From Mastigamoeba balamuthi (Eukaryota > Evosea > Mastigamoebida > Mastigamoebidae): 64,000 nt of DNA. Below the pieces are notes generated by a model that had not been told where the DNA came from, searched no databases, and was given only the letters and a program-made list of their open reading frames with translations. The stretch is from assembly GCA_902651635.1 (NCBI GenBank), contig CACRSC010000091.1, positions 1 through 64,000 of the forward strand, in the 5' to 3' direction. Positions 1 through 13,391 of the stretch are shown piece by piece (position 1 is the stretch's first letter; each line of letters opens with the position of its first letter). Both the position numbers and the translations under genes were made by a program.

Positions 1-414
1 TGACCGTGTGGCTCTTATGCACGCTGTGCAGTGCCCAGCCGTGCGTGCCCACGAGGTCCCAGACCCTGCGTCCGGGCGGCCAGCAGGTCGCGCACTACAC
101 CCGTGTGCCCGCAGAAGACGACCCAGTGGCAGCAGTGGTATGCTGCCCCTGTCACCACAATGAGCTCCTCGGTGACGTCCGCGCCGCGGCCTCACACGCC
201 AGCCGCGCCCAACGCTGTCCGCCTGAGCTCAGTCCTCGTAGGCACCCTCCCCCCTGTTGACATCAGTCCCGGCCTTGACGAGTGCCTCGGTGGTGAGCCT
301 GTGCCGGTAGATGGTGTTCTTGCTCAGCAGTGTCTCACCCATCAATATGGAGCTCTGCGTCGCTCGAGGCCGCGGCGGCAAACAGCGCAATGCGCACCCC
401 ATGTGCGGATGCAC
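1..414 (-). pseudogene. Ankyrin-repeat-like fragments
   Basis: On the minus strand two different frames carry short ankyrin-like pieces. One, about 300-230, reads EALVKAGTDVN, like the end of an ankyrin repeat. The other, about 160-60, contains CGHTGVVRDLLAA, like the GH..VV..LL helix. They are not in one frame, and stops lie close by. This could be the decayed end of an ankyrin gene that continues left of the window, or small exons of an intact one. No start codon or full repeat can be assigned. Confidence 0.3.
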
Positions 415-1071
415 CGCGTTGGGTCCGCGCCGCAGCGCAGCATGGCGGGCCAGCTACCACAGCTGTTTCGTGCCCAACCTGGCCGTGCTCAGTAGCTCTC
501 ATGTCATACACGGCTCTTTTCTCTCAAACACCGAGACTATCCAGAATTACAGACAGAATTACAGAGATCAATAGTGTGACACAAGTTTTCAAAATGATGA
601 TATTCCATACCTCTCTTTAATGAGCGTTCGTTTGGAATTTGGAGTCCATATTGTTCTACCTCCAGAGATGTGTGATTTCTGTCTACTGTTATCTCAGCGA
701 ACACTTGGCATTATTCATTATGTTCATACAGCTGATCATTTTGAAAACTGTTCTGCGCTTTCTGCACTTATTTCTGGAGTTGATGGTTTTGTTGGAAGAA
801 GAAGATAGCCATCACCAATATAACTCATTCCATGTTGGTGTCATCTTGAATCATCGTCAACCAAACTCTCCGCCTTCCTCAAGCGCTTTTTGTCAGCTGG
901 GTCGATAAGGGGAAATGCGATGAAAACGGGAGGATTGCTGTACTATTTTTGGCACCGGGGGTCAAATCCACCGTGATTAATCACACGGCTGCGGGTACAG
1001 AGAACCCGAGACGAACTCTCTATCCCATTCTCTCCACAGCATTTCGCGACAGAGTGGGCACTACACACACC
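415..1071. other. Intergenic, AT-richer
   Basis: This stretch is clearly less GC-rich than the flanking genes. Only short unconvincing open frames occur. It contains the 5' flank of the receptor gene that starts at 1072. I see no RNA gene, repeat or recognisable promoter motif. Confidence 0.5.
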
Positions 1072-4000
1072 ATGCAACGAAAGCAATTGGCGTGGGTGGT
1101 TGCTCTGGTGGTATCCTGGCTCCGGTGCGCTGCAGCCACGGACATCGACGAGGGCCTCATCCTGCATTGGCCCTTCGACGGCCCCAACGCGTCCGCGCGC
1201 CTCCTGGACTCGTCGGGCAACAACCTCCCCGCCTCCATCGCCGCCTACAGCACCAACCTCTCGTGGGCTCCGGGCCTCGTCGGGACCCACGCGCTGCAGC
1301 TCGCGCCCACGTGGATCCGCGCACTGGGTGAGGACAAGCAGGGCACCGAGTGCCCGTACATCGCGTCGCCGGTGCTCAAGTCGAGCGGCATCCGCGGCAG
1401 GGCCCCGTTCACGCTGTCGCTCTGGCTTAAGCCCGAGCTCCTTGTCTCCTCTGCTGGTGCGGCGGAGTGGGTCGCGGGGTTCAGTCCTCTGAAGTCTCGG
1501 TCAATGGTGTCGGACGCTCTCGGAATGTCGATCAGACCAACAGAGTCCTTCCGAGTTGGCGGCTACGCGGCGGTGTACGTGTACCCGACCTTCAGGAGCG
1601 TCGCTGGCGGATGGATGCACGTCACGACGGCGTTCGGGGGTATTGTGGGCGGCTCGAAATTGACAGTATACATCAACGGAGAGCTCGCAGACACAATGCT
1701 GGTCCGACTGAACTCGGGAGAGACCTCGAAGCTGTTCATCGGGCTGGGAATGGACTCTGACCTGTGCTACAAGGGCCTCGTAGACGACGTGCGCCTGTAC
1801 AGCAGAGAGCTGTCCTCAAAAGAGGTTTACACGCTCTGGAGAGGAGCCTGCAACAGCACAGGTGCTGCACCACCACAGCACACTTATTTTTGGAGCTGCT
1901 TGATATGGGAGTTGGTGCACTGCTCTTACACTTTGCCCATCAGGGTACTACATGCCAAAGGGGGCCAGGATGGAGAAATGCGACGACTTCCGGTGCCCAG
2001 CCGGCACGGTGGACGACGACTCGGACTCGTCCACGCCGTGTGTCGCGTGCTCTGCCGGCCAGTACTCCCCGGCGGGCTCGTCGGGCGCCTGCACGCCATG
2101 CCAGGAGGGCTCGACAGACCACGACAGTGACCCTTCGACGCCCTGCGTGGCCTGCGGGCCAGGCCACTTCTTCGCCGCCCCCACGGGGAACAGCGGGCCG
2201 TGCAGCGCGCACGCGTGCGGGGCCGGGTGGACAGACGACGACAGCAACGCGACGACGCCGTGCGTGCAGTGCGGGGCCGGGGCGTACGCGCCGGCGGGGT
2301 CGTGGGGGACGTGCGCGACGCTGGGGTGCGCGGCGGGGACGGTGGACGCGGACTCGGACGCGGGGACGGCGTGCGCGGAGGTGTGCTCGCTGGCGGGGAC
2401 GGCGGAGCTGTGCAACGCGACTGCGACGGCGCAGGGGTGCGTGTGGTGCCACGCCGTCTGCGCCCCCCAGCAGGCGCCCCGCTGCAACCCTGCCTGCCTC
2501 ACCGGCTCCACCGCCGCCCCCGGCCTCGACCCCGCCGCCCCCTGCGCCCCCTGCGGCCCGGGCTCCTTCGCCCCGGCCGCCTCCATGTCCCCCTGCTCCG
2601 ACCTCGCCTGCCCCGCCGGCTCGGCCGACGCCGACTCGCTCTCCTCCACCCCCTGCGTCCCCTGCGCCCCCGGCCACTTTGCCCCCTCCAACTGGTCCGG
2701 GCCCTGCCCGCCCTGCCCGGCCGGCTGGACCGACGACGACGCCGACCCCTCCACCGAGTGCGTCCCCTGCGGGCCCGGCGCGTACGTCCCCGGCGGGTCC
2801 CATGGCCCCTGCTCCGCCTTCGCCTGCCCCCGCGGGCTCGCCGACGGCGACTCGGACGCGTCGACAGCGTGCGTGTCGGCGTGCACGCTGATCACGGTTC
2901 CTGTTGTGTGCTTCGACTCGATGTTTGGCTGCGACTGGTGTGGCACCCACTGCATGCCCTCTGGCGAATGCAACGTTACTCGTGTCCGTGTTCCAGCTTC
3001 TGATGGGCTTGTTCTTCACTGGACGTTCGAGGGAAAATCGGTGGCAGAAAGGCTGTGTGATTCGTCTGGAAACGGGATGAACGGAACTCTTCTGAACTCT
3101 ACAGGTGTTACGTGGCTCCGCGGGCCATCAAGATCAACCATGTATGCCATGAGGCTTATTCCCGTCCTCGGAATGGACCCGTTCACATTGGATATCGTTC
3201 CGGGAAACGAATGCCCGTTCGTTTGCTCTGAGCATCTAAAAGATGTTAACATCAGCGGTACCAACTCTGTGCATACGCTGGCCATGTGGGTGCAGGCTCC
3301 CAGGACCTCCGCTGACAATGTTATAAGCTGGTTGTCCCTTCTGGGCCCTCTCATCCCTGGGGCGCCATCTGGCATCAGCTGGACATCGCAGCAGGACAAC
3401 TTTTACGTTGCAGGAAGGGGGAGAACATCGTTTAGCATGTCAACCAATTACTACTCCGACTGGCAACACATGGCAGTCACCTACGATGGCAGAACTGTGG
3501 TCTGGTATCTCAACGGCTTCCAGACGGCGAGCCAGAGTCTACGCGGAATTGACCTCGGAGAGGACACAGTTCTGACTCTGGGCCTCGACTCAGCGGGGGA
3601 CGACGGCCTATGCAACTCGGGAGCGTATGCAGATGTTCGCCTGTACAACAGAGCGCTCTCCGCATCAGAGATCGCGGACGTTTGGCGTGCGATGTGCCCG
3701 CCAGGAGGTGAGTCCTCTTCACGTTTCGGCGAGACCTAACGGGCTTTGCTCTGCAGGTTACTACATGCCTGTCTCGTCGTCCGCCTCGTCTTCGTGCAGC
3801 TCATACCTGTGCAGTGCGGGGACGATAGACGACGACGCAGACCCGACGACGGAGTGCGCAGCGTGCCAGCCGGGACAGTTCGCGTACAAGGGGTACGCGT
3901 ACGTCTGCCACGACTGCCCACCCGGGACATCGGACACGGATTCAAACCCCGCGACTCCTTGCACCGTCTGCGGGCCGGGAAACTACATGCCCTCAGGCAG

Positions 4001-7000
4001 CTCTATCTATGCGGAAAGCGGGCGCTCTTACGGGTCGTGCGCCAGATACAACTGTCCCGCGGGTACAATCGACAATGACTCGGACACTACGACGCCCTGT
4101 GTTAAATGCAGCTCTGGCGTATATGTTCCCGCTGGGTCGTATGGCCTCTGCTCTCAATACGCCTGTGGCTCTGGATACACCGACCACGACTCGGACCCCG
4201 CGACGACATGCATCGCTGTCTGTCTGGCAAATGCCAACTCCATGTCGTGCAACATGTCTGCCTTAGGTTGTGAGTGGTGTGGTGAGTACTGTTCGACTCG
4301 AGGCCTGTGCGGACAACTGCTCGCTGGACATGCGACTACCAGTGGACTTTCCTTACACTGGAAGTTCGATGGCATCAACGCAACAGAGAGACTCGCGGAC
4401 AGCTCAGGGAACGGGTTGAGTGCCGCGATACTGCAGTCCCCTTCTGGAATCTCATGGGCCACAGGTAAAGTCGGAAGCTACGCCTTGAATACTACCCCGT
4501 ACTGGTACACAGACAGCTCGGGCTACCTCACACAGGGTGCAAGCTGCCCCACTGTAGTGTCCCCTGCTCTTAGCGATGTCGGTCTTGCTAGTAGTCACGT
4601 ATTTACCATAACTATGTGGTTACGACCTCTCTTGCCTTGGGGCGGAACCGCAACAGGGATTGGGTATGTGGGACCGGCGCAATCAGCTGGTACACTGTGG
4701 CTCTACTCCTACAACAACAAGCTCTCCACTACCGTGTACAGTGGGAGCAGTGGCTCCGTGCCAATGAGCAACATGACGTGGGTGCATTTGGCCCTGGCGT
4801 ACGATGGCACGTACATGGGAATCTACCTCAACGGTCAGTTGGCATTGAGTAAAGTGATGGTTGTTAATGTCGGCACTCAACCTCTACTGACACTAGGGCC
4901 CTCGATGGGCATGTTCGATGTATGCTACAAGGGCCTTGTCGACGACGTCCGCCTATACAATAGGTCTTTATCTGCAGGTGAGGTCTTTGGGGTGTTCCAC
5001 GTGTTCTGCGGGCCTGGGCACTACGTTCCCACTGGAGGAAACAGCACGAACTGCTTACAACTGGAGTGTCCTGCGGGGACTGTGGACATGGACGCTGATA
5101 GCACTACGGCGTGCGTGAGATGCCCCACGGGTTACTACATGCCACCTGGAAGTATTGGAGTCTGCCGTGAGTGTCCGTTCGGATGGACAGACGTCGACTC
5201 GGACCCCTCGACTCCCTGCGTTCTGTGTGGTCCTGGCCACCATTTTATGGAAACCGGCGTTAATGGGTCATGTACAATTATGGCGTGCGCAGCGGGAACC
5301 CAAGACACAGACTTGGACGTGTCCACACCATGTGCAGTGTGTGGACCAGGTCACTACTCACCACTGGGTGCCTACGGCCTATGCGCGTCGACTCTGTGCC
5401 CTGGCGGGACATCGGACAACGACTCTGATCCTTCCACTCCCTGTGATCCATGTGGTGTTGCACACTACTCTTCCAAGGGTTCAACGGGCATCTGCAGTGG
5501 GTATCTGTGCCCGCTGGGGTCCACTGACAACGACTCGGATGCATCCACACCTTGTGTTTTCTGTGGGCCTGGCCACTTCATCCAGCCGCTGCAGACGGGC
5601 TCGTGTGCGTCTCTTGAGTGTCCCGCAGGAACCACAGACGCCGACTCAACAGTCACCACTGCCTGTGTCACGTGCGCGTCTGGATCTGGCGTGCCCCGAG
5701 GGTCTGTTGGGCTCTGCAGTGAGTTTGACTGTGCAACTGGATGGACAGATGGCGACAACAGCTCTGCGACTGCATGTGTCAAGTGCCCCACAGGGTATTA
5801 CACCGGTGCCCGCTCAATCGGGCCGTGCAGTTCGTTTGTGTGTCCAGCTGGCTGGACAGACAGTGATGCGGACCCGGCAACACCATGTGTGCAATGCGGG
5901 GCTGGTGGATTCGAGCCTGTTGGGTCCGTTGGACCGTGCACAGACTTCGTGTGTGCCGAGGGCTTCACCGACCACGACTTGAACTCCTCCACACCGTGCA
6001 TCTCGTTGTGCTCCAGGTTCACCAAGTCCGACGACTGCAATGCATCGCTCTTCGGGTGCGACTGGTGTGGCAAGTATTGTGCCGTCAGGGCACAGTGCAC
6101 CTGCACTCAGGTGCTGGACCAGGAGACCTGTTTCAAGTCATACAACTGCACCTGGTGCCCCACACAGGCTGGATGCTACACCGGAAACTGTCCGGTGGTC
6201 AGTGGTGCCAGTAAGTCAAAGGTGAACGCGGCTGTCATCGGGGGTGCTGTGGGAGGGGGTGGAGGCGCAGCTGTGATTCTGGTGGTAGCTGTGTGTGTGT
6301 TCCTGGCCATGTGGATCAGGAAGAGGCAGAAGCTGACATACCACGACCAGGTCGACGCCTCAGAGATCCTCATGGGCGATGTCATCGGGCAGGGCAGCTT
6401 CGGCGTTGTTTACAAGGCAACGTGGCGCAACACCGAGGTTGCGGCCAAGGTGTTCAGCATGGACACTGTGGCAGCGGAGGACATTGTGCAGTTCGAGAAG
6501 GAGGTGGACGTAATGAGGGCGCTGAGGCACCCCAACATCCTCCTCTTCATGTGCCACTCAAAGAACGACGAGAACTTCATCATCGTCACTGGTGCGTGGG
6601 CATATATCGATGCACGTGTAAATGACAATTCTGCAACAGAGTACATGCCAAATGGAAATCTGATGGAGCTCCTCGCAAACGAGAGCTTATCAGTACCACT
6701 GAGGCTGAAGCTGTCGATCATGTCGGACATTGCCCGCGGAATGGCGTACCTGCACCAGAACGACCCGCCCATTCTCCACCGCGACCTCAAGAGCAGCAAC
6801 ATTCTCGTACGGAAGCTGCCGACAGCAACTCGTTCTCATTTGATAAATACGTACTTCAGTTGGACTCGAATCTTCAGGCCAAAGTCAGTGACTTCGGCCT
6901 CACCATGTTCTCGCATAATGGTGGAGTATCGCGCAAGGGCAGCGCTGCGGTGATCGGGACCATTTTATGGACAGCCCCTGAGGTACTGGAGGGCGCTGCA

Positions 7001-9242
7001 TGTTCCACCAAGAGCGACGTCTACTGTGCGAACGTCAGAGGACTCTACTAATACTAACGAGAAACACATCCTTGGGTGCCCACAGCATTCGCAGTAATTG
7101 CATGGGAGATCATGACGAGAGAAGTGCCGTACGAAGAGCTTAATCCGCACACTGTTGCCCTACAGGTTTCGAAGGAAGGCCTTCGCCCAAACATGAAGAA
7201 CAAGAGCATTCCTCAGCCCATCGCGGAGCTCATGGTACAGTGTTGGACCACGTCCACAGAGTATGTCTTTCATCGTCGCATTCCCTTCTTAGTTGAGACG
7301 CAGCATGCGACCGGAGTTCAGTGTGATCAATTCGAGCCTCTCCTCGCTCAGCTCCTTCCTAGAGGGCGAAATCGTACAATCAATCATCTTACTTTCATCT
7401 TTAAACATCACTCGATGTAGAAGAGTGAGGAGATGAGTAGGGTGAAGGCTCCATCTGGGTCGATTGCTTTGGTGTTCACAGACATCCAAGGGTCGACGTC
7501 GCTGTGGGAGTGGAACCCCGCGGTGATGAAGTCGTCCCTGAGGCTTCACAACGACATCATGAGAGCCTGCATCAGAAGTCACAGTGGCTACGAGGTGAAA
7601 ACGGAAGGTGCTGGCCGTTTTAATGGTGAGGTCTCACGCGACAGTGCCACGTAGGTGATGCGTTCATGCTGGCCTTCCAAACACCTGTCGATGCACTTCT
7701 GTTCTGCCAAGAGGCGCAGCACATGCTTCTTGGGGCCAAGTGGGACCCACTGCTCCTCACACAGCAGTGTTGCGCGGAAGAGTTCAGTGACAATGCGCTA
7801 TCGTTCCGCGGGGTCCGTGTGCGTATGGGGATCCACTTTGGAGAGGTCGATGCCGAGGCAAATGGCGACGTCGTCGACTACTTTGGCCCCACAGTTAACA
7901 AGGCTGCTCGTGTGGCAAGTTTGGCTCGTGGTGGGCAGATCTTCGTCAGCAGTGCCGCCAGGAAGGAGATCGAGAGGGTGATGACTCCCGACGAGGCAGC
8001 CAAACTCAGCAGCGTGCTGGCTCTAAAGGATGTCGGGTCGTTCAAGCTTAAGGGAATTGCTGATGAGGAAGCCATCAGTGAGGCTGTCCTCTTCGGTCTC
8101 AACAGGTCATTCACCAGCCTGGCTTCTACCTCGAGTTTCAGCGCGCCAGACCAATCGCAGCAAGCGATCTCCGAGTCTGCTGTGAATGACATGTTGTCGA
8201 CATTCACAGCCCAAGAGAAGCAGCGGCCAACATGGGCCATAAACCCCTCAGAAGTCGTCATCTCCAAGACACAGATCGGAAGGGGCAACTTTGGATGCGT
8301 GTATAAGGGGTGAGTGCCTCGTTTACATTACTTCTAATATCCAAATCATAGAGAATACCGAGGAGAAACTGTTGCAGTAAAGAAGTTCTACCAGCAAAAA
8401 GTGGACCATGCCACTATGGCCGAGCTGCAGAGGCAGATAAAGGAGATATCCTTGCTGTCAGGACTTCGCCACCCGTCAGTTGTTCTGTTTGTAAGTTGCA
8501 ATGAATGGGCTTATAACTTACTTTTAAAATCTAGATGGGCGCCTCTATCGACCCAAACAACATGTTCATGTAAGTCTCATTCTCGTTCTTTTTCTAAGAA
8601 GAGATCAGTGTCACAGAGTGGATGGACGGCGGAAGTTTGAGAGCTCTTGTTGATGAGAAGTTCATTGAAATGCCTAAAGCAGTGATGATGCTGTCCTCTG
8701 TCAGCAGGGGAATGACGTAAATTGAGCTTTACAGCGGTAATTACTTACACTCGGATAGGTACATTCACGCATCTGGACTGATTCATAGGGATCTGAAGGC
8801 TGCTAACATTCTTGTTAACTCAAAGATGGATGTCAAGATAACAGGTATACGCAGGTATTCCTCAGACCATAGATGATCTAATCCCCCCTAATTAGATTTT
8901 GGTCTGTCAGCCATTAAAAATGCCAACAAAACGATGACAGTGTGTGGTACTGTTGCGTGGATGTCACCCGAGATTCTTCAGAAGGGCCACTTCTCAGAGA
9001 AGAGTGATGTGTATGCATTTGGAATGGTGATGTACGAGGTCATGACTCGTCACAACCCCTTCAATGGTGTACCAGTTATGTCTCTTGTTTCACATATTAT
9101 CAATGGCCAGAGGCCACCGATTCCCGAGAGCCGCAAGGGTTACTCTGCAAAATATGTCTCCATTATGAATAGTACCTGGCTAAGTGAACCAGAGGATCGC
9201 CCAGGATTTGGAGATGTTACACAGTCTCTTGCAGAAATATAG
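1072..9242 (+). CDS. Receptor: LamG/Cys-rich - TM - TKL kinase - nucleotidyl cyclase - TKL kinase
   Basis: Fourteen exons (1072-1861, 1944-3707, 3757-6591, 6640-6806, 6860-7025, 7086-7264, 7293-7373, 7421-7607, 7655-8309, 8352-8490, 8535-8569, 8609-8716, 8759-8844, 8896-9242) sum to 7,539 nt, giving 2,512 residues. The start is followed by a signal peptide. Outside are three LamG-like domains (each opening L.LHW.F and closing VDDVRLY or similar), many modules of the type CGPGHY.P.GS.G.C with DSDPSTPC, and PSI-like Cys clusters (GCDWCGKYC). A membrane span lies near 6220-6320. Kinase 1 has IGQGSFGVVYKA, HRDLKSSN, DFGLT and APE. The class III cyclase has FTDIQGST, KTEGDAF and N...R; its Lys and Asp at the base-selecting positions favour ATP. 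Kinase 2 has IGRGNFGCVYKG, HRDLKAAN, DFGLS and SPE. Both kinases keep their catalytic residues. The ligand is unknown. An AATAAA lies 61 nt after the stop. Confidence 0.9.
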
Positions 9243-9302
9243 ACACAAAACATGATTAGTTTTGTTTTGTCAAATAGAGACTCACTGGGCTTTTGCGTTC
9301 TG

Positions 9303-9308
9303 AATAAA
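9303..9308 (+). terminator. Candidate polyadenylation signal
   Basis: AATAAA sits 61 nt downstream of the receptor stop codon, in an AT-rich tail. Its role is inferred from sequence and distance only. Confidence 0.45.
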
Positions 9309-11490
9309 GTGGTATCATATTTTATGGCAGGAAGTTGACCCCAAAAACTCCAGCACAATCCTAGGACTTGCAAAAGCCCCTGATGCCAGTATACAATCTG
9401 GTCATAAGGGTTTTCTTCCTATTGTACTGCTCTTCTTATTCACTTGTAGGCAAATAGGATGAATACCATTTCCTAATATTAACGGAGATTGTACGAGTCC
9501 TCTAGGAGAAGCAAGGATTTTCCTTCTGTGACAAATAGTGTTGTGACAAATTATGCACAGCCTAAAAAGTGCGAACTGTCAGGGCAGCCTGTTCTGCTGC
9601 CAAGTGCATATGAGCTCGGCCATGGTTGTGCCCCCCCCCCCTCCTTCTGGTTTCATGTGCCATGACCGCGCACATGCCCTCACCCCTGCCCCTCCAGGAG
9701 GCCTTCATCCACCCCCAAGTGGCTGAGTTGAGCAATTACATGCTCAGCTCAATGGGAAAAAACACTTACTCATGGTTTATTTCCTTTAACCGCAAAAATG
9801 AAGCCTACTTTGTTTCCTGTTTGTTTGAAGTCAGAGAACTAAGCTTAGTGCGCTACAATCTCAGCTTTCAGGGTGTAAGGATATTCTTCTCTTATGAGGG
9901 CACTGATGTGCTCTCTGTTGACTGTGGCAACTCCTGACAGACAACTGTGAGTATGAAGTGGCAGCACAGAGGTGATTGTCTGGGCATCTGCTTCACGAAT
10001 ACAATTTGTGTTTTGCCGCAATCAGGGCCTCTGGCATGAAACTGTGAGTGATTCGGAATTGAAGAGTATTAGCACAATTCAGGGTATTCAGGTCTACTAT
10101 TCTAAGAGGCTTGCCTGAGGCACGAAGTGTGTCTCTATCCCTCAAAAATGATGTGTGGGGTCCCACGAACAGATGTCTGACAAACTCCCAATTCCACTCA
10201 CTTATTTTCTGTGAGCTGCCCCGTGATCCCGTCCCTGCAGCAGCTTTCATAAAACTCACAGTATGAGAAGAACGCAACAAGAAAGTAACCCCCCTGTGCT
10301 TCTGCATATCAATTTGCATATCTGGGCAGAACTGGGTGAAAGGACTGTGACACTAAGACACATGCCAGCCAGTGCCTGCTGCAGTTCAAGAAGCTGTTTT
10401 AAAGGTTGCTCCTGTCCATAGTGGTCGGAACTACCACGTTGTCCAGATCTTCAATGCTGAGATCTACAAGCAGGTCTGTAAGCACTTGGATTGTCTCAAT
10501 GAGAATGTGAGAGAGAACATTCGCCCTAAGAACTCATCAGAGCATTGCTCCTACTGTGTTAAGGGCAATCAACTCAAGAAGGCACATCTTCTGATCTCAT
10601 ATATCCAGTGAAAGGCTCCACTACGATCAGAAGGCATGCACAAAACCTGGACTGCTTGTCAATGGCCAGGACTTCAATGAGCAGCCTCTGAAGAAGGGTT
10701 ATGCTACATGTATGTAGGTACAAATTCTGTGCAAATCTCAAAGCATGAATACCTGAACAACCAGGGAGTCTTCCATATCTTTTTCGAGTCATACCACAGG
10801 TCTGACCCAGCAGATGTATTGGCTGTGCATGTGAAGCATGCTATGCATGCAAAACGATCCAAAGAAGTACCTTACAGTGGAATTCAGAGGAGGCTATTGC
10901 GGCTGAGACTTTTAGTGCCAGCACCCTGCATCATCATACATTGCAGAGGCATCAGTGGGGTCATTGACGACCCTCAGGTGCCAATGATCATCAATTAAAG
11001 GCCCAAGTGATATGTGCCCTCTGTTCCACGTGGCATGACAACTTACAAAGAAAGGCATCTTGATGGACTTCTGCTTCAGATTCAAGGGGAACATGATCAT
11101 ATTCACAAATTTCTCTTCAGAGAAGAGGCTCTTTTCTCCAACACAGTTTTCACCCTTTCAAAGAATTTCTTAATTCCTTTAGAGATTCCTCATACCTTCT
11201 TCCTTTTCTTCCCTTTTGATCCATTTTCAGATACAAAATTCGGTATCTTCAGAAGTCTCACTCTGTATCCTCCGTGCAGGGAGTTATGATGTCATTATCC
11301 AATCAGACCACCCTTCTGACTCTGTATTGATAGGCTACTGCTCTTTCAGCTGAACATCAAGCACTCTGTCACAATTCAGACCAACTACCAATAATTAAGT
11401 TCATTACCCAGCCTTCAAAGGTTCCAGACCTCAATGTTCTGGACCTTAGCGTCCCGTGGTGAAGATTTTTTTTGCAATCGTGGCGAAAAC
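9309..11490. other. AT-rich intergenic island, no recognised gene
   Basis: Base composition drops well below that of the neighbouring genes. Open frames of 70-110 codons at 9626-9937, 10372-10611, 10708-10998 and 11014-11289 have no family signature that I recognise. Their codon use is unlike that of the GC-rich neighbours. Together with the transposase relic just downstream, this looks like old mobile-element sequence, but I cannot name a family for this part. Confidence 0.4.
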
Positions 11491-11496
11491 TAAAAA

Positions 11497-12467
11497 ATGG
11501 CCGAGCCATTGAGTGCCCCGGGCATCTGGAGGGTGCTTGAGTGCTTTATCACCCGTGATGTCCTTGAGGAGATCGTGGCCTACGTTCATAGCAAGAAGCT
11601 GCACCTCTGGGCCGAGAATCCGCCCTGCATCTTTGTCTGCAAGAGTGTTTATGTGGTCATTTACAAAGACAAGTACAACTTGGCATACAAGGAGCTCCAT
11701 GACCAGATCGTGAACTGGATGCCTCTTGACCCAAAGATGCCCAGTCACAACGTGCACAAGATCCGTGACGTCCTTGCAGAGTAGGGCAAAAGCCACATCA
11801 CTCTCCAGACATTCAAGCAGCGCCAAGTCGAGGTCGAGACCATCAACTTCCCAGCACCAGTCCAGGGAACGATGGCGTGAGCTGACTCAGTGGACTTCCC
11901 ACTCACTGGTGTCCACACGGTTGGCCTAAATTCCTTCCCGGTGCCAAGAACACATCTTCTCACTTCGGCTCCCTATTTATAGGTTTCGTGCTGAGATTCA
12001 GTGTGAAGTTACAAACTAAATGGCCCTGGACAGTGCTACCAGGTCCTCGTTTCGGGCCATGGACATGTTGAGCGTGTCTGGGGTGGATACTCACCCAAGT
12101 ACTACAGTGGGAAGTTCATCAAGATGACACGTGACTGGTGGGAGAGGCGAACATGCACAATGATGTTGTCATGGCGGACAGGCACTACGGCTGGCCACAT
12201 GACCACATCGCCCACCCCAAGTGGCTCTCGAACTACCCCAAGCCTGCAAAGAGGGGGCGTGGTGCAGTGGCATGCGGTGCTGCCATGCTGACAGCGAAGC
12301 GCCGTGCATACAACAAGGTGATCAAGAACCACAGGGGCCGTGTGGAGACCGTTTTTGCCCATGTCAAGCACCTCTTCGTGGCACTCACGACCCCCTTCCG
12401 TGATGGTGCAGACCAGCAGGACGCCCTGGCCTGGTTTGCATTTGGTCTCCACAACCATCTCCTTTAG
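11497..12467 (+). mobile_element. Decayed DDE transposase (IS5/PIF-Harbinger-like DNA transposon)
   Basis: The open frame 11497-11784 gives a plausible transposase N-terminal half (MAEPLSAPGIWRVLECF onward). After in-frame stops, the C-terminal half continues at 12138-12467. There DVVMADRHYGW supplies a candidate second Asp, and HRGRVETVFAHVK carries the Glu in the context typical of IS5/Harbinger-type DDE enzymes. The tail ALAWFAFGLHNHL matches the usual closing helix. The reading frame is interrupted between the halves, so no active enzyme is expected. I found no terminal inverted repeats or target-site duplication, so the ends are undefined. The family call rests on motif recall and was not searched. 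Confidence 0.6.
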
Positions 12468-13391
12468 GTCCCCCACAATCTGTTGTTTTCCATAATGCAC
12501 ACACATTGTACTCTTCCCCCACAGGCCGAGCACAAGGGCCTGTGCCGGGCAACACTACACCACACCACCAATAGCCCAAAGTGGCCGCCTCACCACACAC
12601 CAGACTCAACAAAGACACACTTGTTCCTTCAGATTTTCGCCACAAGTGTACAAAAATATTCTCACCATGGAATGCTAAGAGTGTGAAACTCCCTTTAGTC
12701 TCGTTCTTCACCTGATCAACAGCCACATAAAGTTGCCAGGTTGATGAAATGGTCATTCCTCTGGCAATTCGGAGTGCCTGGGCAGAGTGGCCTGTTGCAC
12801 AGAAGTTAGAGGAACTGTTTGCTACCCTGAGCCGCAACTGGGACCTTGTAAATTAACAATCAGGGAGGTAACACATACCAACATTTTACACCTTGATTTA
12901 AACACAAATTTTCGACAACAAAATCCAGATTTCAGAAAAATAACTTCAGATTATTGTATCCGGAGGGATAAATCCAATTCCAAAGTTTCGTCTTTATTCA
13001 GACAAGAACATTTTCACAGGAACGGAGTGGTCTCTATGTTCAAACGAGACTGTATGCATCAAGACTGAGAGTTTGGAAGGTGGCTCGACTGTGTCTTATA
13101 GTAGGGCAGTATTGTCAACCTTGAAGAAAACGTTGTGCTTGTGGCCGGCACTAAGGGTGGGAGAAGAATGAATCAAGGGGTGAGTGACCATAAAAACAAA
13201 GAGATTTATGTTAGTGGTATCGCTTTCGGGGTAAGGTTGCGAGTTGTTCTTCGGTATCCTTGCCAATCCAATACATTCTACCAACGCAGACTGCTTGGTT
13301 TTAAATACGGCGCTAAAACAATATGTGGTATGCATGATGTCGACATGTTGAAAAGTGATTCGTGATACTCGCGTGTGATCGGAACGATTGT
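12468..13391. other. Intergenic, nothing recognised
   Basis: AT-richer sequence continues from the transposon relic to the 3' end of the minus-strand membrane protein. No RNA gene, repeat or convincing open frame was seen. Confidence 0.4.

Noticed and set aside
2200-3003. Long Arg-rich open frames antisense or out of frame to the receptor ectodomain
   Set aside because: High GC makes shadow frames long; the protein is compositionally biased and does not fit the exon model.
9626-11289. Four open frames of 70-110 codons as genes
   Set aside because: No family motif, unusual composition and no visible splice logic connecting them. Described only as an AT-rich island.
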